Positions 23,620-34,381 of a DNA stretch of 64,000 nucleotides are shown piece by piece. A model generated the notes under the pieces. The model saw nothing but the letters and a program-made list of their open reading frames with translations, searched no databases and was not told where the DNA came from. The first letter of the stretch is position 1. Each line of letters starts with the position of its first letter. This stretch comes from Castor canadensis (taxonomy: Eukaryota; Chordata; Mammalia; Rodentia; Castoridae). The stretch spans positions 27,418,001-27,482,000 of the forward strand of contig NC_133392.1 of NCBI RefSeq assembly GCF_047511655.1. Direction: 5' to 3'. The translations under genes and the position numbers were made by a program.

Positions 23620-26265
23620 CTGGTAAAGACAGATGTGGTTGACACACAAGGACAATGCCAGAATCTTGTCTCCTTCTCTTTCTACTCCCTGATCAATGCA
23701 ACCTGAACCACCACCCAACCTCTGAATGGTAAACATCTTCTGCTTCTCTTACCTTGGCATCAAAAGAGTTGTCTGCCATTCGTGAATCCACCTCAATTTC
23801 TTCCTCCCTGACTCTTCGGAATGGGGAAGATGCCCTTTTTTCTCCCTGGAGAATGAAGTAGAGAATTAAAGATGGAGTGATTATATAATAGTTCTCCCAA
23901 ACGATGTGCCTATAGTACCAGACTAAGCCGAGCTGTCAAAATGATACTAGATTTTTCTTTCTAGTTTTAAAGGACTATCTCTCGAGAAGAAAATTAAACA
24001 TACTTTCTTCCTTTTTGGAAATGTGTTGGGAGTCTGAAGCTTTATTTTGGCTTGAGGAGTCTCTGCCTCCTTGGTTGCCTCATTATGCTTCCGCTTCTTT
24101 CCTGAACCTACAAAGCAAAAAGCCAGACTCAGAAGGCCAGCATAGTAGTACATACCACAATCCCAGCAATCAGGAGGCCAAGGCAAGAGGATTAAGGTTA
24201 AGGCCAGTCTGGGATACAAAGTGACCCTGTCTCTCAAGATGCAAAACCAAGCCAGACTTGGAAGACCAGGTTCCTAGTCCTCCAGAACCTCTGGGTTCCC
24301 AGAGGGTCCACAATGGGAAGCCTAGTGATATGCCTCCTTTGTCAGCCTCACTCCCCAAGAGTACATTCTATGCAGACTTAGGGGACCAAATGAGGAGGGC
24401 AGGTTCTCTGGATACAGACCTGGCTTAGAAACTGATACTGCTGCCTTTTTCTTCTCTTCCTCCTCTGCCTTGTTGTGCTTGCCTGCTTTTCCATTCTGGG
24501 AAGTTAGTGTTGGGGTGCCATTGGTTTTGGAAGCTTGTGGTTTTGGAGTGCCCTTGCCCTTGGGCTTCTCTTCCTCCTCCTCCTCACTAGAATCATCAGA
24601 TGAAGAGCTGCTGCTGCTCTCAGCAGCCATTACTTTCTTCGCAGAGGCTGGTTTGGAAGAGGCTCCACCTCCTGCTGCCCTTTTTTTAACTGGAGTTTTA
24701 GGTGTCTCCTCTTCACCACTGGTGGAGCTGTCAGAATCCGAGCTGCTGTCCCCACCACTCTGAGAAACCTGTTTGGCAGGCAGAGATGGTACTGCTTTGG
24801 GAGTCACCTTGGTCTTAGGGGTGGCCACAGTCTTCTTTGTTGTCTCTTCCTCACTGGAACTGCTCTCCTCCTCACTGGAGCTGCTATCAGCTTTTCTGGT
24901 AAGAGGTTTCTGGCCACTGCCTACAGGTTGTTTAGGAGATGCAGCTGGCTTAGCTACATTCAGCTTGGGAGTGACAGCTGATTTACTTAAGGAATTTTTG
25001 GTGGTACTGGCTGGCTTGGCAGGAGCTTCATCCTCAGAGCTGTCAGAGTCTAGACAGAAGGGACAGAATGAACAGCTCCCCATATCAGATTGAGGGGAGT
25101 TCTGTAGCAACTAAGGAAGGGCGAAAATACCCCACTGCCCTGAGAATCTCTTTATGCCTTACCTGAACTGTCTGTAGAGCTCTCTGCTGCCTTCTTTGCT
25201 AGAACTGGTTTAGTGGTTGCTTTGGAGATGACTGCCTTAGCTGAGGGTTTCTTCTCTTCCTCAGAACTTGAATCTGGAGAGATTCTGCCATTATTCTGGG
25301 TCCAGATTCCCAACCCCACAACAGAAAGAATGCAAAGACACACACAATGCCTTAGACCTATCCTACTTCTGCCAAAAGTAGGGACATAGGATTTTTCTTC
25401 TCACCCCTTTCCACCACTTTCAGGGGTAGACAGCACACCCCTCTGACTCACCAGACTCATCACTGCTATGTTCATTGCTTTCCACAGGCTGTTTCTGCTC
25501 TGCAGCTTTCTTGGGAGGCTGGGTTCCCAAGGACTTCTTCAACGGGGGAGCAGAAGGCGGGGGGACTGAACTATAGGGACCTGTTTAAAAAGGGAAAGTC
25601 TGGTGGCTTTAAAACATGTACATAAGGGCTGAGATTGGCTTAGTGGTACAACACTTGCCTAGCATTCACAAAGCCCTGGGTTCAATACTCAGGTTGCCCC
25701 GCCAATCCCCCACTACACACAAATGTACTCAAATTCTTTGATACTACTTCTTTCTAGAAACAGAGCTTAGTGTGGGCTGAATTAGTGACTCAATAATGAA
25801 CAGAATGTCATGTCTGAATATAGATTACATGAAGCATTCACTGCTGGTTACTCCCTGCTTTTTTGGATCCCTAAGTTCTAAGCTAGGGAACCAGCTGTTG
25901 TGCCAATGAGGACATGCTAGCAACTCTATGGAGAGGCTGTGCAGCTCAACCCTCCATGTCCAATCACCTGGTTTTTTCTTCATGGGTTTTGTCTGCTCCT
26001 CCTCATCCTCACTGGAGGAGTCTTCACTGCTGGAACTCTTCTGGGTAGGGGTGACAGCTGCTTTCACTGGGGCTTTGACCACAATTTGCTTTTTAGGTAC
26101 AGTCTGTATCAGAGAGAAATTACCAGAGGAAAATATTGACCCAAACAATCCTGCAGGGAATGGAGGTACACATATAACTCACATTCCTGTCACTTCTTCC
26201 CTGGTAGAAGTTATGGCCCAGACCTTCTTTGAGATTGTTGCTGACTTCTCCTCCTCTGAGTCATC

Positions 26266-26307
<42 letters not shown>

Positions 26308-29300
26308 ACTGCTGTCAGCTGCTTTGCCATTGGCTACATTGGGTGCTGCTCGAGCTGGTGTACCTAAGAAGGAAAAAGAAACAGAGTAAGAAGCATTAAG
26401 GTTAAGTCAGGGAACCACAAAAAATTTCCTTCCTATTACCACAGAACTTAAGAGTCTACCAGTTTTAACTTTAGGGCAACCATGCAGAATACCATGGTTT
26501 ATCAGGATAATTTTCTTGTCCAATGCCTAAAAAAAGACAACACAACACAAATAATTTTAATAGGCCCTCTGTAGTCTTTCTCTTCAACCTTTATTCACAG
26601 GAGCTCTAATAAATCATAGCCTAGCTTTCACCACAAGAAAAGCTGAGGAGGGAAAAAAACCCTCAGTTGTCCTATGGAATGAAGGTGTAGGTCAGTGCAA
26701 GGTGTAAGGTGGTATTTGCTGCAGGGAAATGGTAAAAAAGTAGCAAAAAAGAACAGATGAATACACATCTATAATCCCAGCTACTTGGAAGGTAGAGACA
26801 AGAAGATAGCAGGTTTAAGGCCAGTCTGGGCAAACAGGATACAAAACAAAAGGGCTGAGGGTGTGACTATGGCTTAAGAGTACTCGCCTAGCATGCACAA
26901 AACTCTGGGTTCAATCTCAAGTACTGGGGGGAAAAAAAAAAGAATAGGTGTATAGGCTAGGGGTGTGGCTCAGAGGTAAAGCAGTACTTAGTATGTGTAA
27001 AGCTCCAAGTTTGATCCCTAGCACCAACAAAAAAAAAAAAAAAAAAAAAAGTCTAAGTGGTCACAGATGGGTATAGAAAATGTCTTAGATGTAAGGCTGG
27101 CGAAGTGGCTCCAGTGGCATCTGAATAGCAAGTGTGAGGCCCTGAGTTCAAACACCAGCACAAAAGCAAAAAGCAACCCACAAAACCAAAAAACTTCCAA
27201 GATGTCTATTAGCTGGGGACATGGCTCAAATAGCAGAGCACCTGCCTCACAAGTGAGGCCCTCAGATTTAATCCCCTAGTACCATAAAAAAAAGATGTCT
27301 ATGAAATACAACTGAAAAAGATAATTAAAAGCCTATTTAATTTGCAGTACTGGGGCTTGAACTCAGGGCCTACACCTTGAGCCACTCTACCAGCCCTATT
27401 TCTGTGATGGGTTTTTTCAAGATAGGGTCTCATTAACTATTTGCCTGGACTGGATTTGAACTGCAGTCATCCAGACCTCTGCCTCCTAAGTAGCTAGGAT
27501 TACAGGCATGAGCCACCGGCGCCAGTCATAACAAAAGCCTATTTTAAAAAGTATTTTTACAATGAACTTGGTGTTGCACACGTGTGATCCACACATAGGC
27601 TCTGTAGGCTGAGGTAGGAGGATTTTAAGTTTAAAGCAGGCTTGGGCTACACAGCAATAATCAGTCTATTTTTTTTTCCTTCCTTGCTATAATCATTGTT
27701 TCTCTTATGTACTAGCCTCTTACTAGGAAGTCTTGCCATTTATTAAATTTTCCTTAAAAACAAACAAACAAACAAACAAAAACCATCTAGCCCAACAACC
27801 AGTATCATTTCACCCCAGGGCCTAATGAGCAATTTAAGCTGCAATCTCCACAGCACTGTAGTCCCAGCTGATCCTCTGGGGAACATAAACAATACCTGGT
27901 TTGGTTGCAGCTTTTGGCTGAGCTTTAGCTGCGACAGGCGTTGTTGTCTTTGGCTTCTGGTTCTTTGGTGCCTCATCCTCTGAGCTTGAGTCAGAATCAG
28001 ACTCAGAGCTCTGAGCCTTCTTAGGGGGAGTTCTGGCTGCCTTGGCCTGGGGCTTAACTGCCTTCTATTAAAAAACATACAAGGGGGAAATCAGGAAAAG
28101 TTTCAGGTACCCAAGAGGTGTGCTAGGATTTTATTTCTCAGGGGCCTAATGGAGCATTAGCGTGACAGAATGTAGCAAGCATAAAATAATCTTAATAAGA
28201 CACAAAAAGTTCAGCTGCTTCAAACAAATTCTTGGAGCCTTAAATAGTATTCCAGAAGAACCCAACGTCTTCAAACAGAGGGGCTGAATTTTCTCTAGAT
28301 TTGGAGCCCAACTTCAGCTTCTGTTCCAGACCTCAAACTAACGCCACCCTGAAAATCCCTGGGTTTTATTCCCCGTAGTTACCTACTAAACAGCTATCAC
28401 CCACCACCCCGTGATCACAAGCTAGAGGCCAATTTTAGGTTCTTCTTTTTCCAACCCTTAAGTGACCACCTCTCCTTCCAAAGCTGCAAACCTGGATGGG
28501 TTTTTTCTTTTTGTTGTCGTCCTCATCATCACTGGATTCTTCACTGCTGCTGCCCTCTGGAGCTTTGGCTACAGATTTTCCAGGATGCTGAGGCAGACTG
28601 GTCCCCTTGGCAGGTACAGCTGAACAAAACCACAGGTCCCAGTTAGAATTAGCCATGTTCCCCAGGTAGGTGGCACACATGCCTCATCGTGGAGCCACCA
28701 TGACCAATCTCCTTGCCCTTTCTTACCAGCTTTCTTAGCTGGAGGCTCCTGAGTTTTCTCTTCCTCCTCACTGCTATCCTCACTGCTGTCACTGGACGAG
28801 GTCTTCTTTGCCTTCTTAGCCACTGGCCCGTTTGTCTGTAACTTCCGCTTTGGGGCCTTGGAGGACCTGCTGATGTAGATAAAGCTAACTTCTGGGGGGA
28901 TCAAGACCTTTTCAAACCAAGGAACATCCCAGCCCACATTAGGGGAGAAAACAGCCCAAGTGGAACAGGGAAGGCTTACTTGAGCCAGAAGCTATAAATG
29001 TCCAAGAGAGAAGAGGCGTTGGCATCCTGCTGTGTCTGTAGAAGAGAAAAGGATGGGTAAGGAAATGTTATTCTTTTATTAAATGTGACCTGCTATATAC
29101 CAACTAAATTTGGAGTGAATATTACATCTTCCTGAGACTTTTCCTACTTGCATAAACTAGGAGAAATGTATTCTACATGTAGAATGTATTTGGGCACCAA
29201 AAACTTGGGCTATTCTTATAGTTTGTGACGCTGTTCCACTGCCTACCAACACACCTTTACTCTAGCAATATATTATCTAAGAATTTAATCTTACTGGGTA

Positions 29301-32092
29301 CTGGTGGCTCACGCCTGTAATCCCTGCTACTTGGGAGGGAGAGATCAGGTGGACTGTGGTTCAAAGCCAGCCTGGACAAATAGTTTGAGAGAACCTATCT
29401 TGGAAAATACCTAAAACAAAAAAAAAAGGGCTGGTGGCTCAAGGTGTAGGCCCTGAGTTCAAGCCCTAGTACTGGAAGAAAAAAAAAATCTTATACTGAA
29501 ACAAGGGCACAAACACTAACACAAGGTAGTGTTTGCTGCAATATGAATTTTCATACCAAATCACTGGAAACAAGTCTCCAAGAGAAGATTGTTATGCACA
29601 CAGGAAAGAACTGCGTTCAGGAGCCAGATGCAGTGGTACAGACCTGTAATCCTAGCTATTTGAGAGGTTGAGAAAAAGAGAAAAGTTTGAGACCAGCCTG
29701 GGCAATATCCTAAAACAAAACAAAAACTGGCTGGTGGAGTGGCTCAAGTGGTGGAGCACCTGCCTACCAAGTGAGAGGTTCCAAGTTCAAACCTAAACAC
29801 TGCTCCAAAAGTGATGAAATATACCTAATATGAATTTGCCGGGCACTGATGGCTCATGCCTGTAATCCTAGCTACTCAGAAGGCAGAGATCAGGAGGATT
29901 ACGGTTCAAAGCTAGCCAGGGCAAATAGTTTTCAAGACCTATCTCGTAAAAGCCCATCACAAAACAGGGCTGGCAGAGTGATTCAAGGTGTAGGCCCTGA
30001 GTTCAATCCACATACCACCAAAAACAAACAAACAAACAAAAAACTGAAGCCAGGAGTGGTCATGCACATCTGTAATCCCAGCACCTGGGAGGCTGAGGCA
30101 GGAGGCTCATGAGTTTGAGGCCAGCTTGGATTATAAAGCAAGAGGGCATTGTCTCAAAAAACAAAAAACAAAGAATTACATTCAGCTATTTATTAACCAC
30201 ACTGATAAAGTATTAGTTGATACAAACAAAAACTGGCAAGGCATTACAGTACACACAAGAACACAGGCTTATAGGCTAGAGGAATAGCTCAGTGGTAGAG
30301 TGTACAGTGTACACTTAACACGTGTAAGTAAGGTCCTGGGTTCGATCCCCAGCACCATCATAAGTAAATAAATAAAATCTTCTTGACTTAGCCTCCCAAG
30401 CACTGGGATCACAGGCATGTGCCACCAGGCTGGGTAAGTACAGATGTGGACTCACCTCCATCAGTTATTATGATGACCCTGGGCAAAATACGACACATCT
30501 TATTAAACTATTGAGTAGAGGAGATAATGCACGGAAAGAGATCAGCATCTGGGAACAGCACCTGGCACTTAGTAATCCCTTCACAAAGATTAGCTTTTGT
30601 CACATAAAACCAAAGAATCCCACCTCTGAAATACTCAATTTCTTGCAGTCTCCCTAACCAGTTAACTCAAACAGATCCATTAAGGAAGCAGTTACAGCTG
30701 TGAGCCATGATGCACTTCACTCCCCCTCCCAATCCCAGCACTAGAAAGGCTCAGGAAGGAGCATCTACATTATCCACATACACCCTGTCTCAGAAAAGAA
30801 AGCAGTAACATCAGGCTGTCCCAGCTTAAGGAAGTCATTTATGAAACTCATCTGATCCCCTCCTTTTGCAGCCTGATTCTGTTACAAAGAACTAGCCTGC
30901 CTTGTTTTAGTCAAGTTATCACCCCTGACAAAGACTACCTACTACTCTACTTCAAGGTAGTGTTCCTACCCAAGCATGACTGCTACTGTTTTTTGGGTGG
31001 CATTGAGGTTTGAACTCAGGGCCTCATGCTTGCCAGACAAGCACTCTACCACTTGAGCCACTCCACCAGTCCTTTTCTGTGATGGGTTTTTTCAAGATGA
31101 GCCACTGGCACCGGGCTGTGACTGCTTTTCTTAATATGTAGATTCCAATTCTTTCACACTGCTGATCGCCTTGCTTTTACAGGTGTTTGGACAATCCTAA
31201 ATTGCCCTAACTAAGGTAACAGTTACCTTAATCTGATGCATCCTGTGTATCAGCATTGAGATGGGTACTTTCTACATTTTCTCTGACACAAAAATCTTAC
31301 AAAGTGGATAATAATGTTCTTGTAGAAAAGAAACAGGCTAGGGGAGGCTAACCAAGCTGCCAGACTCATACATCTAAAAAGTAGCAGAGAGGTCCCAAAT
31401 CTAGGTTTTTATGATCCCATCAGCCAATGATCCAAGCCCATTGCTATGCTGGCTTGGTAGGAGAAAATGCTTAATCCTTCTGCTTCAGTATAACTGAAAG
31501 CAGAACCTGTCCCTGCTCTCATTCATTGTCTTCCATAGTAACAAAAACTCTAGCCTTCACTTCTATGGAGTTTATGTTGGTGACCCAGGTAAATGAGTAA
31601 AGGAAGATCACACGTTGCCTCTGCTAACAAAACGTCCCCTTAAGGAACCAAGAACAGCCAATACCCTCGTTGGGACTCGGCACTTGGTCCTTACCGCACT
31701 CGGCCGGCCACGTGACCTGGGCCACGCGGATCCCACGCTGCCGCCGCTGAATTGTTCACCAGGAAAAAGCAACAAAGCTCAGCACCATCTAGTCCGAACC
31801 AATGGAATACGAGGCGCCGAGGCCCCAGGTTTTCTCCGGTCACCCAACAGGTCATTACAAAAGCCTCGTAGACATTGGAGTGGCGGACCCCAAAGACCTT
31901 TCCCAGCAGAAACCTAAGCCTGGAGCCTTGTGATCATCCCACCCCGGCCCGAGTACCAAGCCCAAGACTCACAGCGCCTGTCGCTTTAGCGAACTTAGTG
32001 GCCACCTCCGAGAGTTGGTTATCACGCAGAAAACCGAGTATGAGGGGATAAAGGTCGCTGGGCACCACGCGGCGCAACCCGGCGTCCGCCAT
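23461..32092 (-). CDS. NOLC1: NOLC1 (Nopp140), nucleolar and coiled-body phosphoprotein 1; 13 coding exons
   Basis: Complete coding region: joining exons 31973-32092, 28980-29035, 28727-28866, 28492-28619, 27896-28064, 26224-26363, 25968-26103, 25452-25580, 25163-25273, 24420-25049, 24004-24107, 23753-23845 and 23461-23619 gives 2,115 nt, or 704 residues plus stop, with every phase matching. Residues about 10-42 form the LisH dimerisation motif. Residues 60-600 are the Nopp140 hallmark: acidic poly-Ser/Glu blocks (CK2 substrates) alternating with Lys/Ala/Pro-rich basic linkers. The last 75 or so residues ([14 protein letters not shown] through [10 protein letters not shown]) are the conserved SRP40 C-terminal domain. 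Known role: a shuttling chaperone of box C/D and H/ACA snoRNPs between nucleolus and Cajal bodies, also linked to RNA polymerase I. It ends about 2 kb before the next upstream gene, PPRC1, on the same strand. The human protein, as I remember it, is 699 residues with the same exon pattern, so the identification is secure. Confidence 0.97.
23753..23845 (-). CDS. NOLC1: NOLC1 coding exon 12
   Basis: [20 protein letters not shown] and [11 protein letters not shown], start of the conserved SRP40-type C-terminal domain. CTCCAG acceptor, GTAAGA donor. Confidence 0.97.
24004..24107 (-). CDS. NOLC1: NOLC1 coding exon 11
   Basis: [20 protein letters not shown] then [14 protein letters not shown]: basic clusters fitting nuclear localisation signals. 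TTTGTAG acceptor, AAA|GTATGT donor. Confidence 0.96.
24125..24245 (+). repeat. B1-like SINE in NOLC1 intron 10
   Basis: CCAGCATAGTAGTACATACC, then GAGGCCAAGGCAAGAGGATT; antisense to the gene. Confidence 0.7.
24420..25049 (-). CDS. NOLC1: NOLC1 coding exon 10, largest exon
   Basis: Residues 378-586. Four further acidic serine blocks, at roughly [37 protein letters not shown] and [17 protein letters not shown], are separated by Lys/Ala/Pro linkers. The acceptor is CTAG and the donor CAG|GTCTGT. Confidence 0.96.
25163..25273 (-). CDS. NOLC1: NOLC1 coding exon 9
   Basis: [20 protein letters not shown] and [12 protein letters not shown], residues 341-376. Acceptor TCTCCAG, donor GTAAGG. Only about 110 nt of intron separate it from exon 10. 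Confidence 0.95.
25452..25580 (-). CDS. NOLC1: NOLC1 coding exon 8
   Basis: Proline-rich [12 protein letters not shown], then [12 protein letters not shown] and [15 protein letters not shown] acceptor, GTGAGT donor; residues 298-339. Confidence 0.95.
25622..25705 (+). repeat. ID-like SINE in NOLC1 intron 7
   Basis: GGCTTAGTGGTACAACACTT, AGCCCTGGGTTCAATACTCA. Confidence 0.7.
25968..26103 (-). CDS. NOLC1: NOLC1 coding exon 7
   Basis: Begins [16 protein letters not shown] and carries acidic block [20 protein letters not shown] acceptor, GTGATT donor; residues 252-296. Confidence 0.95.
26224..26363 (-). CDS. NOLC1: NOLC1 coding exon 6, poly-serine exon
   Basis: Residues 206-251. Contains a run of 16 serines (residues 222-237) encoded by AGC, AGT, twelve uninterrupted AGC, AGT, AGT, followed by DDSEEEK. 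Donor AAG|GTCTGG is weak, but the join to exon 7 preserves frame and the known protein order. Confidence 0.93.
26750..27680. repeat. SINE cluster in NOLC1 intron 5
   Basis: B1-like 26750-26852, ID-like 26855-26943, 26953-27050, 27090-27190 and 27208-27292 (all plus), minus dimer 27340-27532, old B1-like 27553-27665. Confidence 0.75.
27896..28064 (-). CDS. NOLC1: NOLC1 coding exon 5
   Basis: Starts [10 protein letters not shown] and contains acidic block [13 protein letters not shown], then a Lys/Pro/Ala linker to KPG. TTTTTTAATAG acceptor, GTATTG donor. The true frame is not the longest ORF here; it is fixed by the splice phases of its neighbours. Confidence 0.94.
28492..28619 (-). CDS. NOLC1: NOLC1 coding exon 4
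   Basis: Residues 107-148, a basic/proline linker then the second acidic block [14 protein letters not shown]. The donor is CAG|GTTTGC, which is weak after the GT, but the frame joins exon 5 exactly. Confidence 0.93.
28727..28866 (-). CDS. NOLC1: NOLC1 coding exon 3
   Basis: Basic segment [15 protein letters not shown] followed by the first acidic serine block [14 protein letters not shown]. Acceptor GCAG, donor GTAAGA; residues 60-105. Confidence 0.95.
28980..29035 (-). CDS. NOLC1: NOLC1 coding exon 2
   Basis: Encodes [18 protein letters not shown] plus two bases of a Lys codon. Preceded by a CTACAG acceptor and followed by a GTAAGC donor. It completes the LisH domain, and its sequence is nearly identical to what I know of the human exon. 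Confidence 0.95.
29292..31130. repeat. Dense SINE and MIR block in NOLC1 intron 1
   Basis: Plus dimers 29292-29490 and 29837-30028, B1-like 29615-29715 and 30045-30170, ID-like 29722-29805 and 30270-30378, minus B1 fragment 30380-30440, MIR 30470-30600, a further degenerate B1-like piece near 30690-30795, minus ID-like with partial B1 30990-31130. Confidence 0.7.
31240..31410 (-). repeat. MIR relic in NOLC1 intron 1
   Basis: Antisense MIR wording AAGTGGATAATAATGTT, GAAACAGGCTAGGGGAGG, AGTAGCAGAGAGGTCCC. Confidence 0.55.
31973..32092 (-). CDS. NOLC1: NOLC1 coding exon 1
   Basis: Forty codons, [10 protein letters not shown] to AKATGA, ending at a GTGAGT donor. The ATG context AGGATGG is a good Kozak match. 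The exon holds nearly the whole LisH motif. The frame stays open upstream (see findings). Confidence 0.96.
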
Positions 32093-32420
32093 CCTTCTGG
32101 CAATATGCGTCACTACCGTCGCGGACGCAGAACGACTCAGGAATACAGGAACTCGACCAGGGCTGGGGGCGGGCCCTGTGCCGTCATCGCGCCGCGCGAA
32201 CGAGTAGCGGAAGGGGCGGAGCTCCATAAGATAGTCCTCTCTCCGCCTCGGAGGCAGGGTCAAGGAGAAATCGACAAATTCTTTCCGGTCTCACGTGGGT
32301 CGCCATCTTGATAAGGGCGGAGCCCACCGGCAGCCACTTTGTAAGGGCGGGGCTCTGACGTCAGGGTCACGCCCCCGGCCGTGGCGGGAAAAGTCGCGAC
32401 TTCCCGCGCGTTTCTGCTGG
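32093..32420 (-). promoter_or_regulatory. NOLC1: NOLC1 promoter and 5' UTR, CpG-rich
   Basis: GC- and CpG-rich block directly upstream of the NOLC1 ATG. Visible motifs: E-box CACGTG at 32292-32297, YY1-type CGCCATCTTG at 32301-32310, full CRE TGACGTCA at 32356-32363 and several GC boxes (GGGCGG). No TATA box is evident. A further E-box CACGTG lies in intron 1 at 31709-31714. NOLC1 is a known MYC target, which fits the E-boxes. The exact start site cannot be read from the sequence. Confidence 0.7.
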
Positions 32421-34120
32421 AAGCACCTTTTCGCATGGCTGCAAGTTCCCATTCCCCAGATGTGACTCAGAGTTCAGAATAATGAATGGACTGGCAGGCT
32501 CCAACCATCTTTCGCCTCTTTAAAGATGCCTATCAGACCTCAGACGTCTGGTCATGACGTCCCCCAACCACTCCATTCGTGCTGATGTTTTCCTTCCCAT
32601 TTTCATTCCAACACGCAGGGAGGCCTTATCAGATACCTAAACCTCCAGATTCCCACCTCTACTGCAGATCTTTGAACTGGTGGTGGCAGAGGTATTGATT
32701 CCCTAAGCTACCCTCCCTCAGTCATGCCTTGTACAAGAAAGCCCTCCCTCCTTCACTCAACCTTAGTTCAAGTCCATGAAGGGAAAAGTGATCGTGACCA
32801 AAATTGAATCGCACAGCAGTTAATTCCTTAAATCCACAGTACTGAAAATAACCCTTTTTTTTTTTTTTCCAGACTACAGTTCACTCTTTCTCATGACTAA
32901 CTCCAGTATCAGTGCCCACTATCAGCCAGCGATCCCTTCAATAATTCCCATTAATGCTCTTCAGGAAGGATAAGAACCCACTTTTGTGTGTGTGTGTGTG
33001 AGACTGAGGTCTTACTCAGGGACTCTTGCAAATCAGGTGCTGTACCACTGAGCCATACCTCCAGTTCGTTTCTTCTTTTTGGCAGTTCTGGGGTTTGAAC
33101 TCAGGGCCTCACACTTGGTAGGTAGTTGCTGTACCATTTGAGCTACTCCACCATACCTGCTCTGGTTATTTTGGAAATGGGGGTGTTTCTTGAACTATTT
33201 TTCCTGGTTGGCCTCGACCAGTGATCCTCCCCATCTCAGCCTCTCAAGTTAGCTAGAATTATAGCTGTGATCCACTGGAGCTGACTATGGTTCACTTTCT
33301 TGAGATGCCCTTCTCAGTCTTTCTCAACCAAGAACTCTCCTCTCTGAAAACTCTAATATCTTCATATCCCCCAGAGATAAATTCAATCTCTGTGCTTGCA
33401 TTCTGTAAAACACTGAAGCACATGCTGCATGAAATGTATTATGCTCAAACTAAAATAGTGAACTGACACAAGCCCCAGTTTAGAACACCTTTATTTGCAA
33501 CAAATAAGAGATTCCTCTAGGTCCTTGCTATGGAAATCTCTTCCTGGAGTAGTACCATCTCCCATTGTTTAAAATGCAGACGCACCACTCAGAAGTCTGA
33601 ATCTGCATCCCAGCTACTCAGAAGGCTGAGTTATGAGGCAAGAAGATCAGGAGACCTGCCTGGGCAACTTAGCAGCAACCCTGTCTTAAAATAAAGTAAG
33701 AAAGGGCTAGGGATGTTGCCTATCAGACCTTAGACCCTGAGTTCAATCCCTAGTACTGCAAGAAAAACAAAAAAATTCCAACCCTGCAAATGTCCATTCA
33801 AGTTTGAGAAGCACTTCCCTCCCTGACTTATTTCACAAACAATACACCAAAGGAGCCAAGTTTAAAATCCAGTGGAATTTTGCACCTGACCAGAGATCTA
33901 AATGGAGGTAAGCATGTCAATGAAAAAGGGAATACATGTGGCACTAGCACCACAGAAGCAGCACAATAACACAAGAATGCTCTCTAATTCATATTTATTA
34001 GTCTGCATAGTGACTTAAATGTTCCAAACGCTGGAGAAAGCCCTCAGCCCCAACCATCTTACATAGGAATGCAAGTTAACTTGTTTTCAACACCTGTTAT
34101 AAAAAACAAATACCCATTTA
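32421..34120. other. Intergenic spacer between PPRC1 3' end and NOLC1 promoter
   Basis: No gene seen. Contains a CRE-like TGACGT at 32555-32560, then minus-strand ID-like and composite SINEs at about 32990-33285, and a MER5-type DNA transposon relic at about 33490-33820 that is split by a plus-strand composite SINE at about 33600-33775. Confidence 0.6.
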
Positions 34121-34124
34121 AAAA

Positions 34125-34277
34125 AATCTGATTTAACACATTTTTTTATTTCACGTTTTTCCATTTCTTATAAAACAGTCATCTCCTCACTAGCAGCTCT
34201 CTCCCCTAGAGTGGGGGAGGGGGATGGAGGAGGTTGGGCACCTCCAAAGAAAAAGGGATGGGGGGGAGGGCCCAGGG
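34125..34277 (-). other. PPRC1: PPRC1 3' UTR with poly(A) signal
   Basis: A short tail after TAA; minus-strand AATAAA at 34150-34145 suggests cleavage near 34125, about 150 nt after the stop. Confidence 0.7.
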
Positions 34278-34381
34278 TTACCTCCGCAGATTCTTCTGGG
34301 CCTGTTTCAACAATGTGTCAAAGTCAAGAGAATCAAATTTGCTCTTTACAGGAGCAGGGTCAAAGTCTTCCCGGTTTGAGT
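34278..34381 (-). CDS. PPRC1: PPRC1 coding exon 14 and stop
   Basis: SNREDFDPAPVKSKFDSLDF then DTLLKQAQKNLRR and TAA at 34280-34278. Confidence 0.97.

Noticed and set aside
24470-25093. Plus-strand ORFs rich in Leu/Ser/Glu opposite NOLC1 exon 10
   Set aside because: Antisense of the acidic serine repeats.
25928-26389. 153-codon plus-strand ORF with poly-Leu
   Set aside because: Antisense of NOLC1 exons 6-7; the poly-Leu is the complement of the AGC run.
30270-30378. tRNA-like sequence with A/B-box resemblance
   Set aside because: It matches the ID-like SINE body and has an A-rich tail and no cloverleaf with CCA-type end; the same holds for the other ID-like copies.
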